Shown here piece by piece: positions 9,741 through 19,903 of a DNA stretch of 64,000 nt (positions within the stretch are counted from its first letter, which is position 1; every line of letters starts with the position of its first letter). Position numbers and translations under genes: made by a program. The notes under the pieces were generated by a model that was not told the DNA's origin, did no database searches, and was given only the letters and a program-made list of their open reading frames with translations. This DNA comes from Streptomyces sp. CC228A (GTDB taxonomy: Bacteria > Actinomycetota > Actinomycetes > Streptomycetales > Streptomycetaceae). Location: positions 434,001 to 498,000 of the forward strand of contig NZ_JAJPUI010000003.1 of assembly GCF_021390935.1 (NCBI RefSeq), written 5' to 3'.

Positions 9741-10817
9741 GTGTTCGCATCGGCCACGCCTTCCGCCGACCCCTCTCCCCCGCCCGCCGGCTCGCTGGAC
9801 GAGGCGGCGCGGCAGGCCACCGAGGCCGCGGGCTGGGTGGAGGAGAACTGGTCCACCTGGGTCAACACCAGCCTGCGGATCGTCGTGATCCTGGCCGTCG
9901 CGCTGGCCCTGCGGTTCCTGGTCCGCCGGGCGCTGACCAAGCTGATCGACCGCATGAACCGCGGCGTCCAGGCCGTGGAGGGCACGGCGCTGGGCGGCCT
10001 GCTCGTGAACGCCGAGCGCCGCCGGCAGCGGTCGGAGGCCATCGGCTCGGTGCTCCGCTCGGTCGCCTCGTTCCTGATCATGGGCACGGCCGGGCTGATG
10101 ATCCTCGGCGCCTTCAAGATCGACCTCGCGCCGTTGCTGGCGTCGGCGGGCGTCGCCGGCGTCGCGATCGGCTTCGGCGCCCGGAACCTGGTGACGGACT
10201 TCCTGTCCGGCGTCTTCATGATCCTGGAGGACCAGTACGGCGTCGGGGACTCGGTCGACGCGGGCGTGGCGTCCGGCGAGGTGATCGAGGTCGGGCTGCG
10301 CGTGACGAAGCTGCGCGGGGTGGACGGCGAGATCTGGTACGTGCGCAACGGCGAGATCAAGCGCATAGGGAACCTCAGCCAGGGCTGGGCGACCGCGACC
10401 GTCGACGTGACGGTCCGGCCGACCGAGGACCTGGAGCATCTGCGCAAGCTCGTCGGCGACGCCGCCGCGACCCTGGCGGAGGACGAGCCGTGGAACGAGC
10501 GGCTGTGGGGGCCCGTCGAGGTGCTCGGGCTGACCGAGGTGCTGCTCGACTCGATGACCCTGCGGGTGTCGGCCAAGACCATGCCGGGCAAGGCCCTGGG
10601 CGTGGAGCGCGAGCTGCGCTGGCGGATCAAGCGGGCCTTCGACGCGGCGGGCGTGCGGATCGTGGGCGGGCCGCCGCAGCCCGGCGACGGGGCGTCCGCC
10701 GCCGACCCCGCGGCCGGGGTCGCCGCCCCGTCCGCGTTCGCCTCCCCGGTGTCCCCGCAGTCCCTCGCGACGAACCCGATACCGCTCCAGTCGGGCCCGA
10801 ACCTGTCCAAGCACTGA
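9741..10817 (+). CDS. MscS-family mechanosensitive ion channel
   Basis: A 358-aa inner-membrane protein from GTG 9741, with AGGAGG at 9729. Residues 40-65 form the first helix (SLRIVVILAVALALRFLVRR), and two more precede the pore helix, ending in APLLASAGVAGVAIGFGARN, the MscS signature. A beta domain (GDSVDAGVASGEVIEVGLRV) and an alpha/beta cytoplasmic part follow. The last 70 residues are low-complexity Pro/Ala. MscS channels open on membrane tension to release solutes after osmotic downshock. Single-gene unit. Confidence 0.93.
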   Translation: MFASATPSADPSPPPAGSLDEAARQATEAAGWVEENWSTWVNTSLRIVVILAVALALRFLVRRALTKLIDRMNRGVQAVEGTALGGLLVNAERRRQRSEAIGSVLRSVASFLIMGTAGLMILGAFKIDLAPLLASAGVAGVAIGFGARNLVTDFLSGVFMILEDQYGVGDSVDAGVASGEVIEVGLRVTKLRGVDGEIWYVRNGEIKRIGNLSQGWATATVDVTVRPTEDLEHLRKLVGDAAATLAEDEPWNERLWGPVEVLGLTEVLLDSMTLRVSAKTMPGKALGVERELRWRIKRAFDAAGVRIVGGPPQPGDGASAADPAAGVAAPSAFASPVSPQSLATNPIPLQSGPNLSKH

Positions 10818-10892
10818 CGCCCACTGGTCTACACCTGTCTTCTGCTGGTTACGTATCCCCGTACGCGTCACGTGACGGAAGGGGTACGGCAC

Positions 10893-12155
10893 ATGAAGCT
10901 CGTCGTCGTCGGGGGCGGGTCGACGTACACACCGGAGCTGGTCGACGGGTTCGCGCGGCTGCGGGACGTGCTGCCCGTGGCGGAGCTGGTGCTGGTCGAC
11001 CCGGCCGCCGAGCGGCTGGAGCCGGTGGGCGGGCTGGCCCGGCGGATCCTCGCCCGGCAGGGCCACCCCGGGAAGGTCACCTGGACCGCGGACCTGGACG
11101 CGGCCGCCGAGGGCGCCGACGCCGTGCTGCTCCAGCTCCGCGTCGGCGGGCAGGCGGCCCGGCAGCAGGACGAGACCTGGCCGCTGGAGTGCGGCTGCGT
11201 CGGGCAGGAGACCACCGGCGCGGGCGGGCTCGCCAAGGCGCTGCGGACGGTGCCGGTCGTGCTGGACATCGCGGAGCGGGTGCGCCGGGCCTCCCCCGGC
11301 GCCTGGATCGTCGACTTCACCAACCCCGTCGGCATCGTCACCCGCGCCCTGCTCGACGAGGGGCACCGCGCGGTCGGGCTGTGCAACGTCGCCATCGGCT
11401 TCCAGCGGAAGTTCGCCCGGCTGCTGGGCCTGCCCCCCGAGGACCTGCACCTGGAGCACGTGGGCCTGAACCACCTCACCTGGGAGCTGGGCCTGCGGCT
11501 CGGCGGGCCCGGCGGGGAGGACCTGCTGCCGAAGCTGCTCGCCGGGCACGGCGACGCCGTCGCGGCCGACCTGCGGCTGCCGCGCCCGCTGCTCGACCGG
11601 CTCGGCGCCGTCCCCTCCTACTACCTGCGCTACTTCTACGCCCACGACGAGGTGGTGGCGGAGCTGCGCACGAAGCCGTCGCGGGCCGCCGAGGTCGCGG
11701 CCATGGAGCGGCAGCTGCTGGAGATGTACCGCGACCCGGCGCTGGACGAGAAGCCGGGGCTGCTGGCGCAGCGGGGCGGCGCCTTCTACTCGGAGGCGGC
11801 CGTCGCCCTCGCCGCCTCCCTGCTCGGCGGCCGCCCGGCGGTGCAGGTGGTGAACGTGCGCAACGGCGGCACGCTGCCGTTCCTGCCGGACGACGCGGTG
11901 GTGGAGGTGCAGGCCGCGGTGGACGCGGACGGCGCCCGCCCGCTGCCGGTGCGCGAGGTGGACCCGCTGTACGCGGGGCTGATCACGCACGTCGCCGCCT
12001 ACGAGCGGCTGGCGCTCGACGCGGCCCTGCGGGGCGGCCGCGAGCGGGTGTTCCGGGCGCTGCTGGCCCACCCGCTCATCGGCCAGTACGGGTACGCGGA
12101 CACGCTCACCGACACGCTCATCGCGCACAACCGGGAGCACCTGGCATGGGCGTGA
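10893..12155 (+). CDS. GH4 family 6-phospho-beta-glucosidase
   Basis: A 420-aa NAD- and metal-dependent glycosidase. The ATG at 10893 is chosen because GGAAGGGG lies ten bases before it; a GTG at 10872 is in frame but lacks a site. The N-terminal Rossmann motif reads LVVVGGGSTYTPEL. The metal-binding Cys is in GLCNVAIG, and the substrate-binding His is in HVGLNHLTWE. FTNPVGIVTRA is a further family signature. GH4 enzymes hydrolyse phosphorylated beta-glucosides by an oxidation-elimination route in the cytoplasm. The downstream sugar kinase starts within the last codons of this gene, so the two work together on an imported sugar. Confidence 0.92.
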   Translation: MKLVVVGGGSTYTPELVDGFARLRDVLPVAELVLVDPAAERLEPVGGLARRILARQGHPGKVTWTADLDAAAEGADAVLLQLRVGGQAARQQDETWPLECGCVGQETTGAGGLAKALRTVPVVLDIAERVRRASPGAWIVDFTNPVGIVTRALLDEGHRAVGLCNVAIGFQRKFARLLGLPPEDLHLEHVGLNHLTWELGLRLGGPGGEDLLPKLLAGHGDAVAADLRLPRPLLDRLGAVPSYYLRYFYAHDEVVAELRTKPSRAAEVAAMERQLLEMYRDPALDEKPGLLAQRGGAFYSEAAVALAASLLGGRPAVQVVNVRNGGTLPFLPDDAVVEVQAAVDADGARPLPVREVDPLYAGLITHVAAYERLALDAALRGGRERVFRALLAHPLIGQYGYADTLTDTLIAHNREHLAWA

Positions 12156-13147
12156 GACGCGTGCTGGCGGTGGACGCCGGCAACAGCAAGACGGACGTCG
12201 CCGTCGTGTCCGCCGACGACGGCACCGTCCTCGGCACCGCGCGCGGCGGCGGTTTCCGGCCGCCTGCGGTGGGGGTGGCGGCCGCCGTCGACGTGCTGGC
12301 CGGAGCCGTGGCGGAGGCCCTGCGGGCGGCCGGGCTGGACGGTGCGGCGCGGCACGGGCCCGCCGGCCGGATCGCGCACGTCTCCGCGTGCCTCGCCAAC
12401 GCGGACCTGCCGGTAGAGGAGGAGCGGCTTGCGAGGGAGCTGGAGGCGCGCGGCTGGGGCGCGTCGACGGCCGTGCGCAACGACACCTTCGCGGTGCTGC
12501 GCGCCGGGGCGGACGAGCCGCGGGGGTCGCCGTGGTGTGCGGGGCGGGCATCAACTGCGCGGGGCTGCTGCCGGACGGGCGGACGGCGCGGTTCCCGGCG
12601 CTCGGCCGGATCTCGGGTGACTGGGGCGGCGGCGCCGGCCTGGCGGAGGAGGCGCTGTGGCACGCGGCGCGCGCCGAGGACGGGCGCGGCGAGCCGACGG
12701 AGCTGGCCCGCGCGCTGCCCGCGCACTTCGGGCTCGGCTCGATGGCCGCGCTGATCGAGGCACTGCACCGGGGGCGGATCCCGGACGGAAGGCGGCTCGA
12801 ACTCGCGCCGGTGCTGTTCGCGGTCGCGGCGGGCGGGGACCCGGTGGCGGCGTCCCTCGTGGAGCGGCTGGCCCGGGAGGTCGTGGCCATGGCCGTGGTC
12901 GCACTGGACCGGCTGGACCTGCGGGACGCGCGGGTGCCGGTGCTGCTGGGCGGCGGCGTCCTGGCGGCCGCCACCCGGGGCTGGTCGACCGGATCGCCGC
13001 GCTGCTCCGGGAGGCGGCGCCGCGGGCGGTCCCCCGCGTCGTGACGGCGCCCCCGTGCTGGGGGCGGCGCTGCTGGGGCTGGACCACGTGGGCGCCCCGC
13101 CGTCGGCCGCGGCGGCCCTGCGCGAGCAGTACGGCGAACAGCGGTAG
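12146..13147 (+). CDS. BadF/BadG-type N-acetylglucosamine kinase, three frame breaks
   Basis: The start ATG at 12146 overlaps the GH4 gene by ten bases. The N-terminus VLAVDAGNSKTDVAVVS is the ASKHA phosphate-binding motif. VAVVCGAGINCAG and GRISGDWGGGAGLA follow, then LLGGGVLAAATRG and the C-terminus LREQYGEQR ending in TAG at 13147. The parts lie in successive frames. One extra G near 12527 (GGGGG to six), one G near 12978 and one C near 13054 restore a protein of about 334 aa, the normal length. Three losses in three homopolymers, with every motif intact, point to assembly error. Probable role: phosphorylating amino sugars or glucosides that the GH84 and GH4 enzymes release or use. Confidence 0.85.
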
Positions 13148-13745
13148 GGGCTGGGCGGGGACCGGCGGTGGGTGGCTGTCAGCCGGTGCGGCGAGCGGTG
13201 CGGCGGGCGGCAGCCGGTGCGGCGGGCGGTGGGTGGCTGGCAGCCGGTGCCTCCGCGCCGGGCGGTGATCGGCAGCCGGTGCCTCCGCGCCCGGGCGGTG
13301 GCCGGCACTCCCGGTGCGGGCGGCGGTGGCCGACACAGTCCCAGCGCGGGCCGACACGCAGCGCCGAGCGGTGGCCGACACGGTCCCGGTACAGGCCGAC
13401 ACGCAGCGCCGAACGGTGGCCGACACGGTCCCGGTACAGGCCGACACGCAGCGCCGAACGGTGGCCGACACGGTCCCGGTACAGGCCGACACGCAGCGCC
13501 GAACGGTGGCCGACACGGTCCCGGTACAGGCCGACACGCAGCGCCGAACGGTGGCCGGCACGGTCCCGGTACGGGCCGACACGCAGCGCCGAGCGGTGGC
13601 CGACACGGTCCCGGTACGGGCCGATACGTACAAGATCCCGGGAAGTCCGGTGTCAACGCCCGGTCCTGCGGCCATACTGCTGGGCGGGCAGCCGCCTCCG
13701 GCAACCGCCGGGGCGGCCGACGTCGGCGACCGAGGGGGAGGTCAC
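13148..13745. other. Gene-free stretch dominated by a 45-bp repeat array
   Basis: The first half is GC-rich with short imperfect repeats (GTGGGTGGCTGGCAGCCGG-like). From 13326 a 45-bp tandem array follows. Several frames are open through it only because the unit has no stops. I see no ribosome-binding site in front of them. GGGGGAGG at 13735 belongs to the next gene. Confidence 0.7.
13326..13632. repeat. 45-bp tandem repeat array, nearly seven copies
   Basis: Units start at 13326, 13371, 13416, 13461, 13506, 13551 and 13596, beginning GTGGCCGACACGGTCCCGGT and ending CGCAGCGCCGAACG. Copies 2-5 are identical; 1, 6 and 7 differ at a few bases. Because 45 is divisible by three, each frame gives a 15-residue repeat, for example ADTVPVQADTQRRTV. 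This looks like a minisatellite and not a translated protein. Confidence 0.95.
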
Positions 13746-14054
13746 GTGGCACAGCCGCCGTTCCTCCGCCCACGGGCCGCGGCCGCTCCCGCGGGCCCCG
13801 GGGCCGTCCGCGTCGCGCCGGCCGCACCCGCCCGCCGGGGCTCGGGCAGGGCCCCCGCGCGGTGCCGCGATTCGCTCATGGTGCTGAACGGCGCCCGGAT
13901 CGGTCCCCTCGGGGCCCGGGCGGACGGGAACCTTCCTCCTGTGGCACGGAACGCGGACCGACCGGGCACGGCAGGAGCGGCACATGCGACAGGAGGGGCG
14001 AGCGGCGCGGGGCCGGGCGTCGACGAGCAGCAGTTCCACGAGAGCGAGGGGTGA
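13746..14054 (+). CDS. Hypothetical protein, 102 aa
   Basis: Starts MAQPPFLRPRAAAAPAGP from GTG 13746, with GGGGGAGGTCAC immediately upstream as a good ribosome-binding site, and ends DEQQFHESEG. It is rich in Ala, Gly, Pro and Arg, with no recognisable domain or membrane segment. It stops four bases before the coiled-coil gene at 14058, which suggests a shared transcript. No homologue is known to me. It could be an unstructured accessory protein or a spurious call; the start site is the main support. Confidence 0.4.
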   Translation: MAQPPFLRPRAAAAPAGPGAVRVAPAAPARRGSGRAPARCRDSLMVLNGARIGPLGARADGNLPPVARNADRPGTAGAAHATGGASGAGPGVDEQQFHESEG

Positions 14055-14057
14055 TCG

Positions 14058-15322
14058 ATGGGCGCCACGGGGCTCCCCGGGTCGGTGATGGACCGGGACC
14101 AGGTGGACCGCGCGCTGGCGCGGCTCGGCGCGGAGCACCAGGCGGTCGAGGACTCCCTGCTCGCCTTGCAGGACCACGCCGGCCGCCGGCTGCTGGAGGG
14201 CGCGGAGCTGACCGGGACGACGAAGGAGCGCTGGGCGGCGACCGAGCGGACGGTGACCCGGCTGTGGACGTACTTCGACGCGTACACGGCGGCGCTGCAC
14301 GAGCTGCGGGAGGTGCGGGCGCGGCGGCACTGGCCGGAACCGGACGAGCTGGCCGAGCTGACCGAGCGGCTGGCCGGCGCGAGCGTGGAGGTCGCGCACG
14401 GCGGGGGCGAGCCGGTCGAGCGGTTCACGCTGGAGCGGTTGGTGGAGCGGATGAACGAGCTCTACGCCCGCTCCCTGGACGTGGTGGTGACCGCGGAGGC
14501 GGTGTGGTCGGCGCTGCCCGCCCGCATAGACCTGCTGGCGGCCGAGCTGCACCGGACGCGTGCACTGGCCCGTTCGGTGGGCGTACGCCCCGGGGAGCAC
14601 CCGGCGGGGGACGACCTGGAGGCGATCACGGAGGAGCTCGCCGCGCTGCGCGCGCAGGTGGTGAGCGACCCGCTGGCGTTCTGGCGCCCCGCGGAGGGCA
14701 GTTCGGCGCCCGGCGGAGGGCGGCCCGACACGGAGCGGTACGACGCGGCGGCGCGGGCGCTGGAGGACGTGCGGCGGGAGATCGAGGCGGTGCTCCAGGT
14801 GCGGCAGGACTCGGAGTCCCGGCTGCTGCGCCTGCGCGACCTGCTGTCCCGGGCCGACCGCACCCTGGCGGAGGCGCGGACGGCGCGCGGCGAGGTGCTG
14901 GCGAAGATCGCGGCGTCCGAGGTCCCGGCGGTCAGCGGACCGCCGACCGCACTGCAGGAACGTCTCGCGACCGCCGCCGAGCACCGGCGCCACGCCCGGT
15001 GGCACCGCCTGTCCCCGCTGCTGGAGGCGCTGGAGCGGGAGGCGGAGGAGGAACTGCTGCGGGCCCGCGAGTCGTTGACGGCGGTGACGGCCCCGCTGGC
15101 GATCCGCGCCGAGCTGCGGGGGCGCCTGGACGCGTACCGGGCACGGCTGGCGCGGCACGGGCTGGCGGAGGACGCGCTGGTCGCCGAGCGGTACGACGCG
15201 GCGCGGCGGATGCTGTGGAGCGCCCCTGCGACCTGCGGGCCGCGGAGCAGGCGGTGCTGCGCTACCAGCAGGCGGCGGCGGAGCTGCTCTCGGGCGGGGG
15301 TGGGGCCGGGGGCCGCGGATGA
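14058..15322 (+). CDS. Conserved coiled-coil protein of the FHA/PP2C locus, one frame break
   Basis: Starts MGATGLPGSVMDRDQVDRAL at ATG 14058 after GAGGGG. The protein is mostly long charged helices (for example LEALEREAEEELLRARESLT near residue 330), fitting an extended coiled coil without membrane segments. The frame breaks near 15225: adding one C to CCCC converts the tail to CDLRAAEQAVLRYQQAAAEL and a stop at 15322, giving about 421 aa. It is followed by the PP2C and FHA genes in the same direction, an arrangement seen in actinobacterial Ser/Thr phosphorylation loci. A structural or scaffolding role is an inference. Confidence 0.78.
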
Positions 15323-15538
15323 GGCCCCCGGCAGCGGACGGCACACGGGTGGGCGGTACGGCCTCCCGGCGCGGCGCCGCGGCACGCCTGTGCGCCGATC
15401 CCGGGCGGACAGGGTCCGGGGTCCGCCCGTGTCCGGAACACCCCTACGGGCCGTACGGGGTTGACGCGCGGCGTGCCGGGACAGACGGGACGGGCGGGGC
15501 GGCCCGACGGCCGCCGCACCGGAACAGGAGGCTGAGCG

Positions 15539-17002
15539 ATGGCGCAGAGGCACGAAGAGACGCGGGAGCCGGAGCAGGAGGGGGCCCGGGACACGGCACA
15601 GGAGCCGCCTGTGCCCCCTGCCCCTGCTGCACCTCCCGCTGCACCGCCTGAAGCCCCCGCACCAGCCGCCGCCTCCCGAACTCCCGCGCCCGCCATGCCT
15701 TCTCAGCCTCCTCACCCCCTCAGCTTCCTCACCCCCCTCAGCCCCCTCTGCCTTCCCCTCCTCCGGTGCCCCCTCGGCCGCATGCGGCCCCCGCGCCTCC
15801 GCCCCCTCCTCCGCCTCCGCCCCCTCCGCCGCCTCCTCTTCCTCCTGCGCCTCCCGCCGTACCCGCGGCGCACGAGGCGTCCGCGGCACCGGCCGTGACC
15901 CGGGAGGCCGACGGGCCTACCGTGTCGGGTATGAGCGCCACACCCGACCACCCCGTACGCCACGATCCGCCGGGTGGTCAGCCGCACCCCGCCGGCGAAG
16001 GGGACTTCGAGCTCGCAGCGCCCGATCCCCGCGCCGCCGCGCAGGCCGCGGCCCACGCCACCGACCCGCCGCCCGGCACCGGGGTGCGTCGCCTGCGGTG
16101 CCGGGCGCGTCGACCGCGACGGGTACTGCGAGCACTGCGGGCACGCCCAGCCGCGCCCCAGGGACCACCTGGAGCAGGAGCTGGGCGGCGTCGCCGCCGT
16201 CACCGACCGGGGCCTGCGCCACCACCGCAACGAGGACGCGTTCGCGGTGACCGCCGCGGCCCTCGCGGACGGCTCGCCCGCCGTCGTCGCCGTCGTCTGC
16301 GACGGCGTGTCCTCCGCGGCGCGCCCCGACGAGGCGTCGGCCGCCGCCTCCGACACGGCGAACGCCTGCCTGACCCGGGCCCTGGCCGACGGCACCCCGC
16401 CCCGCCAGGCCCTGCACGACGCCATCCTGGCCGCCGGGGACGCGGTCACCGCCCTCGCGGCCCGCGACGGCGACGGGCCGGGCCACGACCCCGAGTCCCC
16501 ACGGCACCGCAACGCCCCCGCCTGCACCCTCGTCGCCGCCGTCGCCGCCGGCGGCAGGCTGGCCGTCGGGTGGGTGGGGGACAGCCGCGCCTACTGGGTG
16601 CCCGACGACCGCACGGCCGCGCCGTCCCGGCTTACCGAAGACGACTCGTGGGCGGCGCAGATGGTCGCGGCGGGCCTGATGACCGAGGCCCAGGCGTACG
16701 CCGACGAGCGGGCCCACGCCATCACCGGCTGGCTGGGCGCTGACGCGTACGAACTGGAGCCCCACACGGCCGTGTTCGCCCCGGACCGGCCCGGGGTGGT
16801 CGTCGTCTGCACGGACGGCCTGTGGAACTACGCCGAGTCGGCCGGGGACATGGCCCGCGCCGTTCCGGCGGACGCCGCCCTGCGGCCGCTGCACGCGGCC
16901 CGGGTCCTGGTCGGCCACGCCCTGGACGGCGGAGGGCACGACAACGTGACAGTGGCGGTGCTGCCGTTCGCCGTACCGCCGCAGGGAGCAGGGGCCGCCT
17001 GA
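15539..17002 (+). CDS. PP2C-family Ser/Thr phosphatase with polyproline N-terminus and zinc ribbon; two frame breaks
   Basis: ATG 15539 (MAQRHEETREPEQEGARD). A run of about 80 mostly Pro residues follows, then a zinc ribbon (CVACGAGRVDRDGYCEHCGH) and a PP2C domain starting VAAVTDRGLRHHRNEDAF. The PP2C metal motifs are present: NEDAF, VCDGVSS, VGDSRAYW and GGHDNVTVAV. One C is missing near 15717 (CCCCC), and one extra G appears at 16084 (GGGG), so the frame returns; repaired length is about 487 aa. It removes phosphate from Ser/Thr kinase substrates. No kinase gene lies in this window, so its partner must be elsewhere. The downstream FHA protein is a plausible phosphopeptide-binding partner. 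Confidence 0.85.
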
Positions 17003-17520
17003 CCGAGCCGCCCGCCGCCTGCCGCCTGCCGCCTGCCGCCTGCCGCCTGCCGCCTGCCGCCTCGGAACCGTACATCCGTCCCGGGACCTGGGCCCCGCCC
17101 GTGCAGATGCGGTGGGTCACGGGGGCGGCAGCGGGCGCGCCCCCGCGCACCGGGCCGGCCCTCGTCGACGGCCGCTCCCACCAGGGGCGTGTACGGCGCA
17201 CCCGGCCCCCGTGCCGCACCACGGCGCACGGGTCGCCGCACGTCGGCGGCGTCCGCGCCGGGGCGGCTGCGCAGCGGCCCCCGTGCAGGTGGCGCGGCGC
17301 CCGCAGGAACACGGATACTGCGAAACTGCTTTCGAAGGCGGCCGACGCCGGCGCCGCGGCGGCGGGTACTGTGCGACGGAAGGCGAAGGTCGCGGAGGCG
17401 GACGAGATGACGCTCGCAACGCGCTCCACCAAGACGGTTCGCGTGAGAAAGCCCTGACGGACGAGAGCGTCACGACCACGGCCGCAGCGGCGGCCGGCGA
17501 GGAGAGGGGGAAAGGCCGAC
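17003..17520. other. Gene-free stretch with 7-bp array
   Basis: Holds the 7-bp array at 17014-17062 and otherwise no persuasive gene. A 16-codon ORF (17407-17457, MTLATRSTKTVRVRKP) has GGAGGCGG before it but is too short to judge. GAGAGGGGG near 17500 probably serves the FHA gene at 17521. Confidence 0.6.
17014..17062. repeat. 7-bp tandem array (GCCGCCT), seven copies
   Basis: Seven exact GCCGCCT copies directly after the PP2C stop codon. The same 7-bp unit in reverse orientation forms the eleven-copy array at 24335-24411. Confidence 0.97.
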
Positions 17521-18820
17521 ATGCCGACCTGCCCGAACGGACACCAGTCGCCTTCCGACGACTGGTGCGAGGTGTGCGGTCACCGCATGGCCGGGGCCGG
17601 CACCCCGGCGGGCGCCGTCCCGCCGCCTCCCCCGCCGCCCGCTCCCGGATACGGCTACCCTCCCCCGCCTCCGCCGCCGCCCCCCGCCCACGGCTACGGC
17701 ACGTCGGGCGGCGACCCGAACGCCACCCAGCAGGCGGAGCTGTGCCCGCGCTGCCGTACACCGCGGGAGCCGGGGGCGCCGTTCTGCGGCGAGTGCCGCT
17801 GGAACTTCGCCCCGAGCCAGGGCGACCCGTACTCCCCGGTGCCCGCTCCCCCGCCGCACCCCGGACCCGCCGCCGGCGGACCCGGCCCGGGCGGACCCGG
17901 CGGCCACGGCCCCGGCCCGTTCGGGTCGTCGGCCGGGATGGACCTGCCGCCCGGCTTCCTGTCCGGCCCGCCCTCACAGGGGCAGGGCCACCAGGACCCG
18001 TACGCGTACCCGGGCCCGCCTCCCCCGCAGGGGCACCGCCCGGCCGGACCGCCGGCGCCCGAGCCGTCGCACGGGCCGTCGCACGAGCCGCCGGCGGGCC
18101 GGAACCCGGGGCCGCCGCCGCCTCCGCAGGGCTTCCCCCGCCCGGGCCGCCGCAGCACGCCGCCGGTGGCGACGACTGGCTGCTGCCTCCGCCCTCACAC
18201 CAGGGCGGCCCGCAGCAGCAGGGCCCGCACTCCGCGCACGGCATGCCTCCGCAGGCGCACGCCCCGGCGCCCCCGCGCCGGGGCCCGGCACGGCGCCCCA
18301 GGACCGGGGCCCGGCCTTCCCGCCCGCCCCCGCGCCGGGGTTCCCGCAGCAGGGCCACCAGCCCGGCCCCGGCGGCGCGGCAGGTCACGGCGGGCACGGG
18401 CCCGGCGCGGCGCCCGCCGGCTGGTCCGTCGTGGTCGCGCCGGACGGTGAGTACTTCACGGCGATGATGCGGCGCAGCGGCCCCGAGGCCGCGGGGCTCA
18501 CCCTGCCCGCGTACGCACCGGAGCGTCGGGTTCCGCTGACCGGCAAGCAGGTGGGCATCGGCCGCCGCCGCCAGTCCACGGGCGAGTCCCCCGACATCGA
18601 CCTGTCGGGCCCGCCGGAGGACCCGGGCGTCTCGCACCAGCACGCGATCCTGGTCCAGCAGCCCGACGGCTCCTGGGCCGTCGTGGACCAGAACTCCACC
18701 AACGGCACGACGGTCAACGGCGGCGAGGACCCGATCCAGCCGTACGTCCCGGTGCCGCTGCGCGAGGGCGACCGGGTCCACGTCGGGGCCTGGACGACGC
18801 TCACGGTCGTCCGAGGCTAG
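17521..18820 (+). CDS. FHA-domain protein with two zinc ribbons; two frame breaks
   Basis: ATG 17521 (MPTCPNGHQSPSDDWCEVCG). Zinc ribbon 1 is at residues 4-20, and zinc ribbon 2 (CPRCRTPREPGAPFCGEC) at about 77-94. A long Pro/Gly/Gln linker follows, then a C-terminal FHA domain with the phosphothreonine-binding residues in VGIGRRRQSTG, VSHQHAILV and DQNSTNGTTVNGG. Adding one C near 18138 and one C near 18275 joins the three frames into about 433 aa. FHA domains bind phosphothreonine peptides made by PknB-type kinases. With the neighbouring PP2C it forms a phospho-signalling pair. The stop overlaps the converging methyltransferase stop by three bases. Confidence 0.86.
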
Positions 18821-19806
18821 CCGCGGGCGGGCGGTGACCCGAGGGGCCAGGCGTACGGCCCCTCGGGGTCGTCCAGCCACGCCCACTGGCGGTCCCCGGC
18901 GACCGTCACCCCGTAGCGCTCGCGTTGCGGCCTGCCCTCCCGCCGCCACAGCGCGTACGCCTCGTACGGGTCGAGGCTGCCCGCCGTGAGGGTGAGCAGG
19001 AAGCGGAACAGGTCGCTGTCGAGCGCCTGCCGGGGCAGTCCCGCCGTCCGCACCCCGGGCGGCGGCGGCAGGGCGCCGCGCAGCGGGACGAAGTACGCCG
19101 ACGTGTGCAGGAACCGCCCTTCCGCGCGGGAGGTGTCGGCGACCTCCAGCCGCAGCACCCCCGTGGAGAGCGGGGCCACGATCCGGGCGCCGGGCCGGCA
19201 CTGGGCGAGCCAGGCGGGCGGCACCTCGGGCATCGCGCACGTCGCGACGACGAGGTCGAAGGGTGCGCGCTCCGGGCAGCCCCGCGCCCCGTCGCCGGTG
19301 ACGACGACGGGATGGCGGCCGGCCCGGGCGAGCCGGGCCCTGGCCGCGTCGGTGATGTCGGTGTCGAGGTCGACGGTCGTGACGCGGCCGTCGCCGAGGC
19401 GGTGGCAGAGCAGCGCGGCGTTGTAGCCGGAGCCGGTGCCGATCTCCAGGGCGGTGTCGCCGTCGCGGGCGTCGAGCGCGTGCAGCATCTCGGCCATGAG
19501 CGACGGCTGGCTCGCGGTGGACACCAGCTCGCCGTCCCGCAGCCGGATGCCGACCGGTTCGTCCTCGTACGCACCGAGGAGCCAGTCCTCGCGGCGCAGC
19601 GGGTCGGGGTCGTCGCACCCCAGCCGCTCGTAGCCGCCGGACACGCCCACGAAGTAGTACGGCACGAAGAGGTGGCGGGGCACCTCCGCGAACGCCGCCC
19701 GCCAGGCGGGGTCCGGCAGCCGGCCCTCGGCGGTGAGCGCGGCCACCAGGCGGCGGCGGGCGGCGCCGGCCGCCTCGGCCCAGGGGTCGTCCACGGGTGC
19801 ACCCAT
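18817..19806 (-). CDS. Protein-L-isoaspartate O-methyltransferase-like protein
   Basis: A 329-aa SAM-dependent methyltransferase. The N-terminal 70 residues (EVPRHLFVPYYFVGVSGGYE) match the PCMT lead-in. The SAM-binding motif is TALEIGTGSGYNAALLCHRL, and STASQPSLMAEMLHAL is the PCMT substrate loop. About 100 extra C-terminal residues (SLDPYEAYALWRREGRPQRE) are typical of the longer actinobacterial form. The enzyme repairs isoaspartyl residues or modifies peptides; in some actinobacteria such genes belong to peptide pathways, but none is visible here. The ATG at 19806 was chosen from the conserved start of the domain; an upstream extension to 19926 is open but unlikely. Confidence 0.85.
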   Translation of the reverse strand: MGAPVDDPWAEAAGAARRRLVAALTAEGRLPDPAWRAAFAEVPRHLFVPYYFVGVSGGYERLGCDDPDPLRREDWLLGAYEDEPVGIRLRDGELVSTASQPSLMAEMLHALDARDGDTALEIGTGSGYNAALLCHRLGDGRVTTVDLDTDITDAARARLARAGRHPVVVTGDGARGCPERAPFDLVVATCAMPEVPPAWLAQCRPGARIVAPLSTGVLRLEVADTSRAEGRFLHTSAYFVPLRGALPPPPGVRTAGLPRQALDSDLFRFLLTLTAGSLDPYEAYALWRREGRPQRERYGVTVAGDRQWAWLDDPEGPYAWPLGSPPARG

Positions 19807-19903
19807 GACTCCACTGTGACATCGGTCACCTGGTGCGGGCGCTCCCGGGCGGAGGGGTCCCGGGGCCCGGCTCCCCCCGCGCGGGGTCTGAGACGATGGA
19901 CGG

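Noticed and set aside
9638..12974. Very long minus-strand frame upstream of the HNH gene
   Set aside because: Only the last 178 codons (from 9506) encode the HNH nuclease; the rest is antisense of the MscS, GH4 and kinase genes.
13326..13632. CRISPR array
   Set aside because: Repeats are directly tandem without unique spacers, and there are no cas genes.
13314..14054. 246-codon protein including the 45-bp repeats
   Set aside because: The repeat part lacks a start with a ribosome-binding site; a better start (GTG 13746 with GGGGGAGG) excludes the repeats.
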